Below are positions 1 through 13,107 of a DNA stretch of 16,347 bases, in pieces. Under the pieces are notes generated by a model. That model saw only the letters and a program-made list of their open reading frames with translations, ran no database searches and was not told the origin of the DNA. Position 1 is the first letter of the stretch. Each line of letters opens with the position of its first letter. The stretch comes from Pseudomonas sp. BGr12 (GTDB taxonomy: Bacteria; Pseudomonadota; Gammaproteobacteria; Pseudomonadales; Pseudomonadaceae). The DNA is taken from assembly GCF_030272895.1 (NCBI RefSeq), contig NZ_JALRNF010000067.1, positions 1 to 16,347 of the forward strand, in the 5' to 3' direction. A program made the translations under genes and the position numbers.

Positions 1-818
1 CGACCTTCGTCCAGCAGCTTGCGGAACATCTCAACGCCGGTGCAGGTGGTGGTAGCGGTGTCACGCAGACCAACGATTTCCAGGGCGTCTTGAACGCGGA
101 CGATACCACGCTCGATACGACCGGTAACAACGGTACCACGACCCGAGATCGAGAATACGTCTTCGATTGGCATCAGGAACGGCTGGTCAACAGCACGAAC
201 TGGCTCAGGGATGTAGGCATCCAGAGTCTCTACCAGCTTCTTGACAGCGGTAGTGCCCATTTCGTTGTCGTCTTTGCCTTCCAGGGCCATACGAGCGGAA
301 CCGATGATGATCGGAGTGTCGTCGCCTGGGAAGTCGTAGGTGGACAGCAGGTCGCGAACTTCCATCTCGACCAGTTCCAGCAGCTCAGCGTCGTCAACCA
401 GGTCAGCCTTGTTCAGGAAGACCACGATGTACGGAACGCCAACCTGACGGGACAGCAGGATGTGCTCACGGGTTTGTGGCATCGGACCATCGGCGGCCGA
501 GCAAACCAGGATCGCGCCGTCCATCTGGGCAGCACCGGTGATCATGTTCTTCACGTAGTCAGCGTGACCTGGGCAGTCAACGTGAGCGTAGTGACGAATG
601 TTCGAGTTGTACTCGACGTGTGCGGTGTTGATGGTGATACCGCGAGCTTTCTCTTCTGGAGCGCTGTCGATCTTGTCGAATTCAACGACGGCCGAACCGA
701 AAACTTCGGAGCAGACGCGAGTCAGAGCTGCGGTCAGAGTGGTTTTACCGTGGTCAACGTGACCGATGGTGCCAACGTTGACGTGCGGAAGGGAACGATC
801 AAATTTTTCTTTAGCCAC
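1..818 (-). CDS. tuf: Elongation factor Tu (first 272 residues; C-terminus beyond window)
   Basis: EF-Tu is the GTPase that delivers aminoacyl-tRNA to the ribosomal A site. The translation from 818 opens [20 protein letters not shown]. It shows the G1 loop GHVDHGKT at residues 19-26, the RGITI switch near 60-64, DCPGH at 81-85 and NKAD at 136-139, followed by the start of domain 2. The reading frame is open to base 1, so about 125 of the usual 397 residues are missing. The start codon is GTG, chosen because the conserved N-terminus begins exactly there and AAGAGG (828-833) lies 9 nt upstream. The gene follows fusA by 30 bp with no terminator between them, as the last gene of a str-type operon (rpsL-rpsG-fusA-tuf). 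A second tuf lies at the other end of the window. Identification is very secure; calling it tufA is only convention. Confidence 0.98.
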   Translation of the reverse strand, partial: MAKEKFDRSLPHVNVGTIGHVDHGKTTLTAALTRVCSEVFGSAVVEFDKIDSAPEEKARGITINTAHVEYNSNIRHYAHVDCPGHADYVKNMITGAAQMDGAILVCSAADGPMPQTREHILLSRQVGVPYIVVFLNKADLVDDAELLELVEMEVRDLLSTYDFPGDDTPIIIGSARMALEGKDDNEMGTTAVKKLVETLDAYIPEPVRAVDQPFLMPIEDVFSISGRGTVVTGRIERGIVRVQDALEIVGLRDTATTTCTGVEMFRKLLDEG

Positions 819-848
819 GACAGTGAACCTCTTGCCTAAAGGGCTGGA

Positions 849-2981
849 TTAGCCTTGTTTTTTAACGAGTGCTTCGACGATGTTCGACGGAGCTTCGGAG
901 TACTTGGAGAATTCCATGGAGTAGCTCGCGCGACCCTGAGACATGGAACGAACGTCGGTCGCATAACCGAACATTTCACCCAGCGGCACTTCAGCGCGGA
1001 TTACCTTGCCGGAGACCGAGTCTTCCATACCCTGGATCAGACCACGACGACGGTTCAGGTCACCCATCACGTCACCCATGTAGTCCTCTGGGGTTACTAC
1101 TTCAACCTTCATGATCGGCTCAAGCACAACACCGCCGCCTTTGGAGGCCAGCTGCTTGGTCGCCATGGAGGCTGCCACCTTGAACGCCATCTCGTTGGAG
1201 TCGACGTCGTGGTAGGAACCATCAAACACGGTAGCCTTCAGGCCGATCAGCGGATAGCCGGCGACAACGCCGTTCTTCATCTGCTCTTCGATACCCTTCT
1301 GGATAGCCGGGATGTATTCCTTCGGAACCACACCACCCACGACCTCATTGGTGAACTCCAGGCCTTCGGTGATGTTGCCTTTTTCGTCCACAGCCGGCTG
1401 CGAGAAGCGAATCCAGCAGTGACCGAACTGACCGCGACCACCGGACTGACGAACGAACTTACCTTCGATTTCGACGTTGTCCTTGGTGATCTTCTCACGG
1501 TACGAAACTTGTGGCTTGCCGATGTTGGCCTCGACGTTGAACTCGCGCTTCATGCGGTCAACGAGGATGTCCAGGTGCAGCTCACCCATACCGGAGATGA
1601 TGGTTTGACCGGTTTCTTCATCGGTCTTGACGCGGAACGACGGGTCTTCCTGAGCCAGTTTGCCCAGTGCGATACCCATCTTTTCCTGGTCCTGCTTGGT
1701 TTTCGGCTCAACAGCTACCGAAATTACAGGCTCAGGGAAGTCCATACGCTCCAGGATTACTGGCTGGTCGGCGTTGCACAGGGTGTCACCGGTGGTGACG
1801 TCCTTCATGCCGATCAGTGCGGCGATGTCGCCGGCGAGAACTTCTTTGATTTCTTCACGCTGGTTGGCGTGCATCTGCACCATACGACCAACGCGCTCTT
1901 TCTTGCCCTTGACCGAGTTGATCACGGAGTCGCCCGACAGCAGCATGCCCGAGTAAACGCGCACGAAAGTCAGGGTACCCACGAACGGGTCGGTGGCAAT
2001 TTTGAACGCCAGAGCCGAGAAGGGCTCTTTGTCGTCGGCGTGACGCTCGATCTTCGGCGCGTTTTCGTCGTCGATGTGATCCGGGTGGATACCCTGGATT
2101 GCAGGGATCTCGGTCGGAGCAGGCAGGAAGTCGATAACGGCGTCGAGAACCAGAGGAACACCCTTGTTCTTGAAGGAAGAACCGCAGACAGCCGGAACGA
2201 TCTCGCTAGCCAGGGTGCGCGCACGCAGGCCGGCCTTGATCTCTTCGACGGTCAGCTCACCTTCTTCAAGGTACTTGTTCATCAGCTCTTCGTTGGCTTC
2301 GGCAGCGGCTTCGACCATATTGGCGCGCCACTCTTCGGCCAGCTCCAGCATATCGGCAGGAATTTCTTCCTCGCGATAGGTGGTGCCTTTGTCGTCTTCG
2401 TTCCAGTAGATAGCCTTCATCTTGATCAGGTCGACCTGACCCTGGAAGTTATCTTCCGAACCGATGGCCAGCTGAACCGGGACCGGGGTGTGACCCAGAC
2501 GGTTCTTGATCTGACCTACGACGCGCAGGAAGTTGGCACCGGCACGGTCCATCTTGTTCACGTAAACAACACGTGGAACGCCGTACTTGTTGGCCTGACG
2601 CCATACGGTTTCGGACTGTGGCTCAACGCCGGAGGTACCGCAGAACACAACGACCGCGCCGTCGAGTACGCGCAGCGAACGTTCTACTTCAATGGTGAAG
2701 TCAACGTGGCCGGGGGTATCGATGACGTTTACGCGGTAGTTGTCGTACTGACCACGGGAACCTTTCCAGAAGGTGGTAACGGCAGCGGAGGTAATGGTAA
2801 TACCCCGCTCCTGCTCCTGCACCATCCAGTCGGTGGTCGCGGCGCCGTCATGCACCTCGCCCATTTTGTGGCTCAGGCCTGTGTAGAACAGGATCCGCTC
2901 GGTAGTGGTAGTTTTGCCCGCGTCAACGTGCGCGCAAATACCGATGTTACGGTAGCGGTTGATTGGTGTAGTACGAGCCAT
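849..2981 (-). CDS. fusA: Elongation factor G
   Basis: EF-G is the cytosolic GTPase that drives ribosomal translocation and, with the recycling factor, subunit splitting. The 710-residue product is close to the usual length of about 700. G1 is AHVDAGKT (17-24), the switch RGITI is at 59-63, G3 DTPGH at 88-92, G4 NKMD at 142-145 and the G5 region GSSFKNKG at 267-274. Domains II to V follow, including the GMGELHLDI motif of domain III. The ATG at 2981 has GAGGG just upstream. It lies 30 bp after rpsG and 30 bp before tuf, with no terminator on either side, so all are probably on one mRNA. Pseudomonas often carries a second, diverged EF-G elsewhere; the position in the str operon indicates that this is the main one (fusA1-type). 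Whether domains III and V carry fusidic-acid or aminoglycoside-associated changes cannot be judged without an alignment. Confidence 0.98.
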   Translation of the reverse strand: MARTTPINRYRNIGICAHVDAGKTTTTERILFYTGLSHKMGEVHDGAATTDWMVQEQERGITITSAAVTTFWKGSRGQYDNYRVNVIDTPGHVDFTIEVERSLRVLDGAVVVFCGTSGVEPQSETVWRQANKYGVPRVVYVNKMDRAGANFLRVVGQIKNRLGHTPVPVQLAIGSEDNFQGQVDLIKMKAIYWNEDDKGTTYREEEIPADMLELAEEWRANMVEAAAEANEELMNKYLEEGELTVEEIKAGLRARTLASEIVPAVCGSSFKNKGVPLVLDAVIDFLPAPTEIPAIQGIHPDHIDDENAPKIERHADDKEPFSALAFKIATDPFVGTLTFVRVYSGMLLSGDSVINSVKGKKERVGRMVQMHANQREEIKEVLAGDIAALIGMKDVTTGDTLCNADQPVILERMDFPEPVISVAVEPKTKQDQEKMGIALGKLAQEDPSFRVKTDEETGQTIISGMGELHLDILVDRMKREFNVEANIGKPQVSYREKITKDNVEIEGKFVRQSGGRGQFGHCWIRFSQPAVDEKGNITEGLEFTNEVVGGVVPKEYIPAIQKGIEEQMKNGVVAGYPLIGLKATVFDGSYHDVDSNEMAFKVAASMATKQLASKGGGVVLEPIMKVEVVTPEDYMGDVMGDLNRRRGLIQGMEDSVSGKVIRAEVPLGEMFGYATDVRSMSQGRASYSMEFSKYSEAPSNIVEALVKKQG

Positions 2982-3011
2982 AGAGCCCTCGCAAAAATAG
3001 TGATGCCTGAA

Positions 3012-3482
3012 TTAGAAGCGGTAGTGCGAGAACGCTTTGTTGGCTTCGGCCATACGGTGTACGTCTTCACGCTTCTTGACTGCAGCACCTTTGCCTTCAG
3101 CAGCATCCAGCAGCTCGCCAGCCAGGCGCAGGGCCATGGACTTCTCGCCACGCTTGCGGGCGTAGTCTACCAACCAGCGCATTGCCAGGGCGTTACGACG
3201 GGATGGACGAACTTCAACAGGAACCTGGTAGGTTGCACCGCCAACACGGCGCGACTTTACTTCGACCAGCGGAGCGATGGCGTCGAGAGCTTTCTCGAAG
3301 ATTTCCAGGGGATCGCTGTTCTTGCGTTCTTTGACCTTGTCCAGCGCACCGTAAACGATACGCTCGGCAACGGCTTTCTTGCCGCTTTCCATTACGTGGT
3401 TCATGAACTTGGCGAGGATCTGGCTTCCGTATTTTGGATCGTCCAGAATCTCACGCTTGGCTGCTACACGACGTCTTGGCAT
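3012..3482 (-). CDS. rpsG: 30S ribosomal protein S7
   Basis: S7 is a primary 16S rRNA-binding protein that starts assembly of the 30S head and lies near the E site. The product is 156 residues, the common bacterial length, and starts [20 protein letters not shown]. The middle holds the typical [19 protein letters not shown] stretch (about 78-96) and [15 protein letters not shown]. The ATG at 3482 follows a GAGGG Shine-Dalgarno. In enterobacteria S7 is the translational repressor of the str operon and binds the rpsL-rpsG intercistronic RNA. Here that gap is 120 nt and contains inverted repeats, which fits the same control, although the site itself is inferred. The next gene, fusA, starts 30 bp downstream. 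Confidence 0.98.
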   Translation of the reverse strand: MPRRRVAAKREILDDPKYGSQILAKFMNHVMESGKKAVAERIVYGALDKVKERKNSDPLEIFEKALDAIAPLVEVKSRRVGGATYQVPVEVRPSRRNALAMRWLVDYARKRGEKSMALRLAGELLDAAEGKGAAVKKREDVHRMAEANKAFSHYRF

Positions 3483-3602
3483 TGATAAGCCCTCAAACGG
3501 TCTTCAGGTTAGCCCGGGACATGGGACCCCTAGGGGTTCGGCCCGACCTTACTCTTATCGACTCAATAAAATGAATTACTGCAAATTGCTGCAAACGGCC
3601 GA
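3483..3602 (-). promoter_or_regulatory. Structured rpsL-rpsG intercistronic region, candidate S7 repressor site
   Basis: The 120-nt gap contains the 12-base palindrome ACCCCTAGGGGT at 3526-3537. On the transcript it can form a short stem with a CUAG loop. Flanking GGU/ACC and GGCC/GGCU segments (about 3508-3549) could extend it into a longer irregular helix. In E. coli the equivalent gap is the target for feedback by S7. The folding was done by eye and the role is inferred from position. No U-run follows, so a terminator is unlikely. The rpsL-proximal part is AT-rich and holds a tandem 10-mer repeat, listed separately. Confidence 0.5.
3576..3595. repeat. Tandem 10-mer repeat just after rpsL
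   Basis: TTACTGCAAA (3576-3585) is followed directly by TTGCTGCAAA (3586-3595), two copies differing at one base. On the transcript they lie 7 nt after the rpsL stop codon. The function is unknown and chance is possible at this length. Confidence 0.6.
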
Positions 3603-3974
3603 TTACTTCGGACGCTTGGTACCGTACTTCGAACGGCCTTGGTTACGACCTTTGACGCCGGAGGTATCCAGGGAACCGCGAACGGTGTGGTAACGAACAC
3701 CTGGCAAGTCTTTTACACGACCGCCACGGATCAGCACCACGCTGTGCTCTTGCAGGTTGTGGCCTTCACCACCGATGTACGAGGAAACCTCGAAACCGTT
3801 GGTCAGACGCACACGGCATACTTTACGCAGTGCCGAGTTAGGTTTTTTCGGCGTAGTGGTGTACACGCGGGTGCACACGCCACGACGTTGCGGGCAGTTC
3901 TGCAGCGCAGGAACGTCGGATTTCTCGACGATACGCTTACGCGGCTGACGTACCAGCTGGTTGATAGTTGCCAT
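3603..3974 (-). CDS. rpsL: 30S ribosomal protein S12
   Basis: S12 sits at the decoding centre and affects tRNA selection accuracy; it is the classic streptomycin-resistance locus. The product is 123 residues, beginning [20 protein letters not shown]. The conserved [17 protein letters not shown] segment starts at residue 41, and [16 protein letters not shown] covers about 85-100. Lys43 and Lys88, the positions usually altered in streptomycin resistance, are both lysine, so the protein looks drug-sensitive. Asp89 is in the context normally methylthiolated by RimO. The ATG at 3974 is preceded by a GGAG Shine-Dalgarno. It is the first gene after the candidate str promoter at 4067-4095 and lies 210 bp downstream of rpoC. 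Identification is certain from sequence conservation. Confidence 0.99.
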
Positions 3975-3989
3975 CTACTAGCTCCACTG

Positions 3990-4014
3990 TTGTCTTGCGA
4001 CGCTATTGTCTTGC
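3990..4014. repeat. Spaced direct repeat in the rpsL leader
   Basis: TTGTCTTGC occurs at 3990-3998 and again at 4006-4014, a repeat unit of 16 bp. On the transcript this reads GCAAGACAA twice, between the leader terminator-like hairpin and the rpsL Shine-Dalgarno. The function is unknown. Confidence 0.6.
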
Positions 4015-4017
4015 AAG

Positions 4018-4050
4018 AAAAGCAAAAATTGGCAGGACGGAGTCCCACCA
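4018..4050 (-). terminator. Terminator-like hairpin (attenuator) in the rpsL leader
   Basis: On the transcript TGGTGGGAC pairs with GTCCTGCCA across a TCC loop, giving 9 bp including two G-U pairs (4030-4050). It is followed by ATTTTTGCTTTT, the usual shape of a Rho-independent terminator. It lies between the candidate str promoter and rpsL, only about 10 nt past the predicted start, and also in the path of any read-through from rpoC. It could act as a partial terminator for rpoBC transcripts, an attenuator for the str genes, or both. It must be leaky if P_str is the main source of str mRNA. Confidence 0.65.
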
Positions 4051-4066
4051 AATTTAGGGGTACAAG

Positions 4067-4095
4067 AGTCTAAAGAGGATCTTGCGCCCAGTCAA
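4067..4095 (-). promoter_or_regulatory. Candidate promoter of the str operon (rpsL-rpsG-fusA-tuf)
   Basis: Reading the minus strand, TTGACT (4090-4095, 5 of 6 to the -35 consensus) is separated by exactly 17 bp from TAGACT (4067-4072, 4 of 6 to the -10). The predicted start near 4060 gives a leader of about 85 nt before rpsL. The match, spacing and place between two operons make this the best promoter candidate in the window; the start site has not been measured. Confidence 0.65.
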
Positions 4096-4127
4096 GACGA
4101 GGCCCCAGCCTCCCTCCTCCAGTCATC

Positions 4128-4146
4128 GGCAACCATTGAGGTTGCC
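4128..4146 (-). other. Perfect hairpin downstream of rpoC
   Basis: GGCAACC (4128-4134) and GGTTGCC (4140-4146) form a perfect 7-bp stem with a 5-nt loop, about 40 nt after the rpoC stop codon on the transcript. No U-run follows, so it is more likely a 3'-end stabiliser, a processing site or part of Rho-dependent termination than an intrinsic terminator. It lies just upstream of the candidate str promoter. Confidence 0.5.
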
Positions 4147-4184
4147 AATGAACGGATCGGGTCGGCCGGGGCCCTGCCCTACTT

Positions 4185-8384
<4,200 letters not shown>

Positions 8385-8391
8385 GGCCTTT

Positions 8392-8397
8392 CCTCCT
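8392..8397 (-). promoter_or_regulatory. Consensus ribosome binding site for the TTG start of rpoC
   Basis: The minus strand reads AGGAGG followed by the 7-nt spacer AAAGGCC and then TTG. A full anti-16S match at ideal spacing supports TTG as the true rpoC start and probably compensates for the weak initiation codon. Confidence 0.85.
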
Positions 8398-8406
8398 GGC
8401 GGAGCA

Positions 8407-8433
8407 GGGAGCGGGCTTTGCAGCCGCGCTCCC
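8407..8433 (-). other. GNRA-capped hairpin in the rpoB-rpoC gap
   Basis: On the transcript GGGAGCG, a bulged C and GGCT pair with AGCC and CGCTCCC around a GCAA tetraloop, giving 11 bp with one bulge. It fills the middle of the 64-bp gap and ends 9 nt before the AGGAGG of rpoC. There is no U-run, so it is probably not a terminator. It could be a processing or stability element, or could influence rpoC translation. Confidence 0.6.
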
Positions 8434-8448
8434 GATTCGCGTCACGTG

Positions 8449-11400
8449 TTATTCGGTTTCCAGATCGATATCGATACCGAGCGAACGGATCTCTTTGATC
8501 AACACGTTGAAGGACTCGGGCATGCCCGGCTCCATACGGTGATCGCCGTCCACGATGTTTTTGTACATCTTGGTCCGACCGTTCACGTCGTCCGACTTCA
8601 CTGTGAGCATTTCTTGCAGGGTGTATGCCGCGCCGTATGCTTCCAGCGCCCACACTTCCATCTCCCCGAAACGCTGACCACCGAACTGCGCCTTACCACC
8701 CAGCGGCTGCTGGGTAACCAGGCTGTAAGAACCAGTGGAACGCGCGTGCATCTTGTCGTCCACCAAGTGGTTCAGCTTGAGCATGTACATGTAACCCACG
8801 GTCACATGACGCTCGAACTTGTTGCCGGTACGGCCGTCGAACAGCTGCATCTGGCCGCTTTCCGGCATGTCTGCCAGTTTCAGCATGGCCTTGATTTCGC
8901 GTTCCTTGGCGCCGTCGAAGACTGGAGTGGCCATTGGCACACCGCCTTTGAGGTTCTTCGCCAGGTCCAGGATTTCCTGGTCGGAGAAGGTCTCGAGGCT
9001 TTCCTGACGACCACCGATCTCGTTGTAGATCTCGGTGAGGAACTGACGCAGTTCGATAACCTTGCGCTGCTCTTCGAGCATGCGGTTGATCTTCTCGCCC
9101 AGGCCCTTGGCCGCCAGGCCCAGGTGGGTTTCGAGGATCTGACCGACGTTCATACGCGATGGTACACCCAGTGGGTTGAGTACCACGTCAACCGGCGTAC
9201 CGTTGGCGTCGTGCGGCATGTCTTCGACCGGCATGATCACCGAGACCACACCCTTGTTACCGTGACGACCGGCCATCTTGTCGCCCGGCTGAATGCGACG
9301 ACGGATTGCCAGGTAGACCTTGACGATCTTCAGTACGCCCGGTGCCAGGTCATCGCCCTGCTGCAGCTTGCGCTTCTTGTCTTCGAACTTGTCGTCCAGC
9401 AGACGGCGACGATCAACGATGTAGGCCTGGGCCTTCTCGAGTTGCTCGTTCAGCGCGTCTTCGGCCATGCGCAGTTTGAACCACTGGCCGTGCTCCAGAC
9501 CGTCCAGGACTTCGTTGCTGATCACGGTGCCTTTCTTCAGGCCCGCGCCACCATCGACGACCTGGCCGTTCAGGGCCGAACGCAGACGCTCGAAGGTTGC
9601 GCCTTCGACGATGCGGAACTCTTCGTTGAGGTCCTTGCGGATCTCGTCCAGCTGCATCTTCTCGATGGACAGCGCACGGCTGTCGCGCTCCACGCCATCA
9701 CGGGTGAAGACCTGTACGTCGATGACGGTACCCTTGGTGCCGGTCGGCACGCGCAGGGAGGTGTCTTTGACGTCGCTGGCCTTCTCACCGAAGATCGCGC
9801 GCAGCAGTTTTTCTTCCGGAGTCAGCTGGGTTTCGCCTTTTGGCGTCACTTTGCCGACCAGGATGTCGCCAGCGCCGACTTCAGCACCAACGTAGACGAT
9901 ACCGGCTTCATCCAGCTTGTTCAGCGCAGCTTCACCGACGTTCGGGATGTCCGCGGTGATTTCCTCTGGGCCGAGCTTGGTGTCACGGGCCACACAGGTC
10001 AGTTCCTGGATGTGGATCGTGGTGAAGCGGTCTTCCTGAACAACACGCTCGGACAGGCAGATGGAGTCTTCGAAGTTGAAGCCGTTCCACGCCATGAACG
10101 CGATGCGCATGTTCTGACCCAGTGCCAGTTCACCCATGTCGGTGGACGGACCGTCGGCCATGATGTCGCTGCGCTGGACCACGTCACCCTTGCTCACCAG
10201 CGGACGCTGGTTGATGCAGGTGTTCTGGTTCGAGCGGGTGTATTTGGTCAGGTTGTAGATGTCGACACCGGCTTCGCCTGGTTCAACTTCGTCATCGGCA
10301 ACACGAACCACGATACGGCTGGCATCGACGGAGTCGATCACGCCACCACGACGGGCCACGACGCAAACGCCGGAGTCACGGGCAACGTTGCGCTCCATGC
10401 CGGTACCGACCAGCGGCTTGTCGGCACGCAGGGTAGGTACAGCCTGACGCTGCATGTTCGAACCCATCAACGCACGGTTGGCGTCGTCGTGCTCGAGGAA
10501 CGGAATCAGCGACGCTGCCACCGAAACTACCTGCTTCGGCGAAACGTCCATCAGGGTGACGTCTTCCGGCGCCTTGACGGTGAATTCGTTCAGGTGACGA
10601 ACGGCTACCAGCTCGTCGATCAGCTGCTTCTTCTCGTTCATTGCGGCCGAAGCCTGTGCAATGACGTGATCCGCTTCTTCGATCGCCGACAGGAACACGA
10701 TGTCGTCGGTGACCACGCCCTCTTTCACCACACGGTACGGGCTTTCCAGGAAGCCGTACTGGTTGGTGCGGGCATAGGCCGCCAGGGAGTTGATCAGACC
10801 GATGTTCGGACCTTCAGGGGTCTCGATCGGGCACACGCGGCCGTAGTGGGTCGGGTGTACGTCACGGACTTCGAAGCCTGCGCGCTCACGGGTCAGACCA
10901 CCAGGGCCGAGTGCGGAGACACGACGCTTGTGGGTGATCTCGGACAGCGGGTTGTTCTGGTCCATGAACTGCGAGAGCTGGCTGGAGCCGAAGAACTCTT
11001 TCACCGCCGCCGCAACCGGCTTGGCGTTGATCAGGTCCTGAGGCATCAGGCCTTCGCTTTCGGCCATCGACAGGCGCTCTTTGACCGCGCGCTCTACGCG
11101 CACCAGGCCAACGCGGAACTGGTTCTCGGCCATCTCGCCGACGCAACGCACGCGACGGTTACCCAGGTGGTCGATGTCGTCGACGATGCCTTTGCCGTTA
11201 CGGATATCGACCAGGGTCTTGAGGACCTCGACGATGTCTTCCTTGCTCAGAACACCGGAACCTTCGATCTCGGTACGACCGATACGACGGTTGAACTTCA
11301 TGCGACCAACGGCCGACAGGTCGTAACGCTCGGCGCTGAAGAACAGGTTGTTGAACAGGGTCTCGGCAGCATCCTTGGTTGGCGGCTCGCCAGGACGCAT

Positions 11401-12522
11401 CATCCGGTAGATTTCGACCAGCGCTTCCAGCTGATTGCTGGTGGAGTCGATCTTCAGGGTGTCGGAGATGAACGGACCGCAGTCGATATCGTTGGTGTAC
11501 AGGGTCTCGATGCGGACGACCTGTGCCTTGGCGATCTTGATCAGCAGTTCGGTGCTCAGCTCGGTGTTGCACTCGGCCAGGATCTCGCCGGTGGCCGGGT
11601 GAACGATGGCCTTGGCAGTGGTGCGGCCCAGGACGTATTCCATAGGAACGTCCAGCTGCTTGACGCCGGCCTTTTCCAGCTGGTTGATGTGACGAGCGGT
11701 AATACGACGACCCTGCTCGACAATCACCTTGCCGGTTTCGTCATGGATGTCCATGACCGCAACTTCACCACGCAGGCGCTGAGGCACCAGCTCCAGGCTG
11801 AGTTTCTCGCCGGAGATGTGGAAGACGTTGGTGGTGTAGAAGGCATCCAGTACTTCTTCGGTGCTGTAACCCAGCGCGCGCAGCAGTACCGACGCAGGCA
11901 GTTTGCGACGACGGTCGATACGGACGAATACACAGTCTTTCGGATCGAATTCGAAGTCCAGCCACGAACCGCGGTAAGGAATGATGCGCGCCGAGTACAG
12001 CAGCTTGCCCGAGCTGTGGGTCTTGCCACGGTCGTGGTCGAAGAACACACCAGGCGAACGGTGCAGCTGGGAAACGATAACACGCTCGGTACCGTTGATT
12101 ACGAAGGTACCGTTTTCAGTCATCAGGGGGATTTCACCCATGTAGACTTCTTGCTCTTTGATGTCCTTGATCGCTTTGTTCGACGATTCTTTGTCGAAAA
12201 TGATCAGGCGCACTTTCACGCGCAGCGGAACCGCGTAGGTCACGCCACGCAGTACGCATTCTTTGACATCAAAAGCTGGTTCGCCCAGACGATAGCCAAC
12301 GTACTCCAGGGCAGCATTGCCGGAGTAGCTGATGATCGGGAAAACCGATTTGAAGGCCGCATGCAGGCCCACGTCGCGGAACTGATCTTTGGTCGCTCCC
12401 GCTTGCAAGAATTCACGATACGAATCCAGCTGGATGGCCAGGAGGTAAGGCACATCCATGACGTCCGGCAACTTGCTAAAGTCCTTGCGGATACGTTTTT
12501 TCTCAGTGTATGAGTAAGCCAT
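8449..12522 (-). CDS. rpoB: DNA-directed RNA polymerase subunit beta
   Basis: The beta subunit forms one pincer of RNA polymerase and the rifampicin pocket. The 1357-residue product begins [20 protein letters not shown]. The rifampicin cluster I reads [20 protein letters not shown] from residue 513. Gln518, Asp521, His531, Ser536 and Leu538 are all the sensitive-type residues. RPLVSKGD (773-780) and [11 protein letters not shown] (1081-1091, with active-site lysines 1082 and 1090) are intact, and the C-terminal beta segment that packs on beta' ends [10 protein letters not shown]. The ATG at 12522 matches the conserved N-terminus. Its Shine-Dalgarno is modest (GGGGA). The gene follows rplL by 219 bp containing a terminator-like hairpin and precedes rpoC by 64 bp. 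As in E. coli, part of the rpl transcript probably reads through into rpoBC. Confidence 0.99.
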   Translation of the reverse strand: MAYSYTEKKRIRKDFSKLPDVMDVPYLLAIQLDSYREFLQAGATKDQFRDVGLHAAFKSVFPIISYSGNAALEYVGYRLGEPAFDVKECVLRGVTYAVPLRVKVRLIIFDKESSNKAIKDIKEQEVYMGEIPLMTENGTFVINGTERVIVSQLHRSPGVFFDHDRGKTHSSGKLLYSARIIPYRGSWLDFEFDPKDCVFVRIDRRRKLPASVLLRALGYSTEEVLDAFYTTNVFHISGEKLSLELVPQRLRGEVAVMDIHDETGKVIVEQGRRITARHINQLEKAGVKQLDVPMEYVLGRTTAKAIVHPATGEILAECNTELSTELLIKIAKAQVVRIETLYTNDIDCGPFISDTLKIDSTSNQLEALVEIYRMMRPGEPPTKDAAETLFNNLFFSAERYDLSAVGRMKFNRRIGRTEIEGSGVLSKEDIVEVLKTLVDIRNGKGIVDDIDHLGNRRVRCVGEMAENQFRVGLVRVERAVKERLSMAESEGLMPQDLINAKPVAAAVKEFFGSSQLSQFMDQNNPLSEITHKRRVSALGPGGLTRERAGFEVRDVHPTHYGRVCPIETPEGPNIGLINSLAAYARTNQYGFLESPYRVVKEGVVTDDIVFLSAIEEADHVIAQASAAMNEKKQLIDELVAVRHLNEFTVKAPEDVTLMDVSPKQVVSVAASLIPFLEHDDANRALMGSNMQRQAVPTLRADKPLVGTGMERNVARDSGVCVVARRGGVIDSVDASRIVVRVADDEVEPGEAGVDIYNLTKYTRSNQNTCINQRPLVSKGDVVQRSDIMADGPSTDMGELALGQNMRIAFMAWNGFNFEDSICLSERVVQEDRFTTIHIQELTCVARDTKLGPEEITADIPNVGEAALNKLDEAGIVYVGAEVGAGDILVGKVTPKGETQLTPEEKLLRAIFGEKASDVKDTSLRVPTGTKGTVIDVQVFTRDGVERDSRALSIEKMQLDEIRKDLNEEFRIVEGATFERLRSALNGQVVDGGAGLKKGTVISNEVLDGLEHGQWFKLRMAEDALNEQLEKAQAYIVDRRRLLDDKFEDKKRKLQQGDDLAPGVLKIVKVYLAIRRRIQPGDKMAGRHGNKGVVSVIMPVEDMPHDANGTPVDVVLNPLGVPSRMNVGQILETHLGLAAKGLGEKINRMLEEQRKVIELRQFLTEIYNEIGGRQESLETFSDQEILDLAKNLKGGVPMATPVFDGAKEREIKAMLKLADMPESGQMQLFDGRTGNKFERHVTVGYMYMLKLNHLVDDKMHARSTGSYSLVTQQPLGGKAQFGGQRFGEMEVWALEAYGAAYTLQEMLTVKSDDVNGRTKMYKNIVDGDHRMEPGMPESFNVLIKEIRSLGIDIDLETE

Positions 12523-12554
12523 CAGCGTTCCCCAGCTTGGTCACCTGCTTGTTT

Positions 12555-12622
12555 GGCTTCTCCCGACGGGAGCAGCCAGAAAATCGTGCAAACCCCATGG
12601 TTTGCGCCACCATCGTTGGTGG
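12555..12622 (-). other. Three consecutive hairpins in the rpoB leader
   Basis: Three stems lie in series between the rplL terminator and rpoB. The first, at 12555-12577, is GGCT/AGCC plus CTCCC/GGGAG around GAC with one mismatch. The second, at 12588-12605, is GCAAACC/GGTTTGC, 7 bp, 4-nt loop. The third, at 12607-12622, is CCACCA/TGGTGG, 6 bp, 4-nt loop. None has a U-run. In E. coli the rplL-rpoB spacer is cut by RNase III; a similar processing or stability role is possible here, but no cleavage site can be assigned by eye. Confidence 0.55.
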
Positions 12623-12631
12623 TTACCGCTC

Positions 12632-12661
12632 GTTATCGACGCCGACCTGGTCAGCTGCCAA
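12632..12661 (-). promoter_or_regulatory. Weak candidate promoter upstream of rpoB
   Basis: The minus strand has TTGGCA (12656-12661, 5 of 6 to -35) and GATAAC (12632-12637, 4 of 6 to -10) with an 18-bp spacer. It lies directly after the terminator at 12668-12696, where a secondary rpoBC promoter would be useful. The match is modest and may be chance. Confidence 0.3.
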
Positions 12662-12667
12662 TAACGG

Positions 12668-12696
12668 AAAAAGGCCGGTGGCAAGAGCCACCAGCC
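12668..12696 (-). terminator. Terminator or attenuator between rplL and rpoB
   Basis: On the transcript GGCTGGTGGC pairs with GCCACCGGCC over a TCTT loop, 10 bp with one G-U pair, followed immediately by TTTTT. This is a textbook intrinsic terminator about 45 nt after the rplL stop. The equivalent E. coli spacer holds a partial attenuator that makes rpoBC less abundant than rplJL, and the same role is inferred here. Confidence 0.85.
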
Positions 12697-12741
12697 ATCA
12701 GCCGTTTGCTTAGCGCTCGGGCTGGAGTCGCAAAGTCGAAA

Positions 12742-13107
12742 TTACTTGAGTTCGACTTTAGCGCCTGCTTCTTCCAGCTTCTTCTTGGCGTCTTCAGCGG
12801 CTTCTTTCGAAACGCCTTCAGCGACAACCTGAGGAGCGCCGTCAACTTTCTCTTTGGCTTCTTTCAGGCCCAGACCGGTCAGTTCACGAACGGCCTTGAT
12901 CACGTTGACTTTCTTGTCGCCGGCTTCAACCAGAACTACGTTGAACTCGGTTTGTTCTTCAACAACGGCAGCGGCAGCAGCTGGGCCAGCAGCGGCAACA
13001 GCAGCGGTAACGCCGAAGGTTTCTTCCATTGCTTTGATCAGCTCAACAATTTCCAGAACGGTTTTCTGGCCGATTGCTTCGATGATTTGCTCGTTAGTCA
13101 GAGACAT
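12742..13107 (-). CDS. rplL: 50S ribosomal protein L7/L12
   Basis: L7/L12 is the multi-copy stalk protein that recruits and activates EF-Tu, EF-G, IF2 and RF3. The 121-residue product has the usual plan: an N-terminal dimerisation and L10-binding helix pair (1-35), an Ala-rich flexible hinge (about 36-52, including GPAAAAAV), and the compact C-terminal domain with the conserved [20 protein letters not shown] stretch and [13 protein letters not shown]. The protein is acidic and almost free of aromatic residues. The ATG at 13107 follows AGGAT. The gene lies 78 bp after rplJ with no clear terminator between, and a strong terminator follows, so rplJ-rplL behaves as a unit. L12 needs several copies per ribosome, which fits partial termination after it. 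Confidence 0.99.
   Translation of the reverse strand: MSLTNEQIIEAIGQKTVLEIVELIKAMEETFGVTAAVAAAGPAAAAAVVEEQTEFNVVLVEAGDKKVNVIKAVRELTGLGLKEAKEKVDGAPQVVAEGVSKEAAEDAKKKLEEAGAKVELK

Noticed and set aside
90..839. A plus-strand open frame of 249 codons at the left edge
   Set aside because: It lies opposite the tuf gene, whose conserved GTPase motifs are unmistakable on the minus strand.
855..3485. A plus-strand open frame of 876 codons opposite fusA and rpsG
   Set aside because: Same explanation; it is in register with both sense genes and has no recognisable domain.
3700..3860. Possible streptomycin-resistance changes in rpsL
   Set aside because: Lys43 and Lys88 are both present.
10865..11000. 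Possible rifampicin-resistance changes in rpoB
   Set aside because: Residues Gln518, Asp521, His531, Ser536 and Leu538 are all wild type in this sequence.
8446..12513. A plus-strand open frame of about 1355 codons opposite rpoB, with a similar one opposite rpoC (4287-8375)
   Set aside because: They are exact codon-register complements of rpoB and rpoC. Their translations resemble no protein family I know and they follow from avoidance of TTA, CTA and TCA codons.
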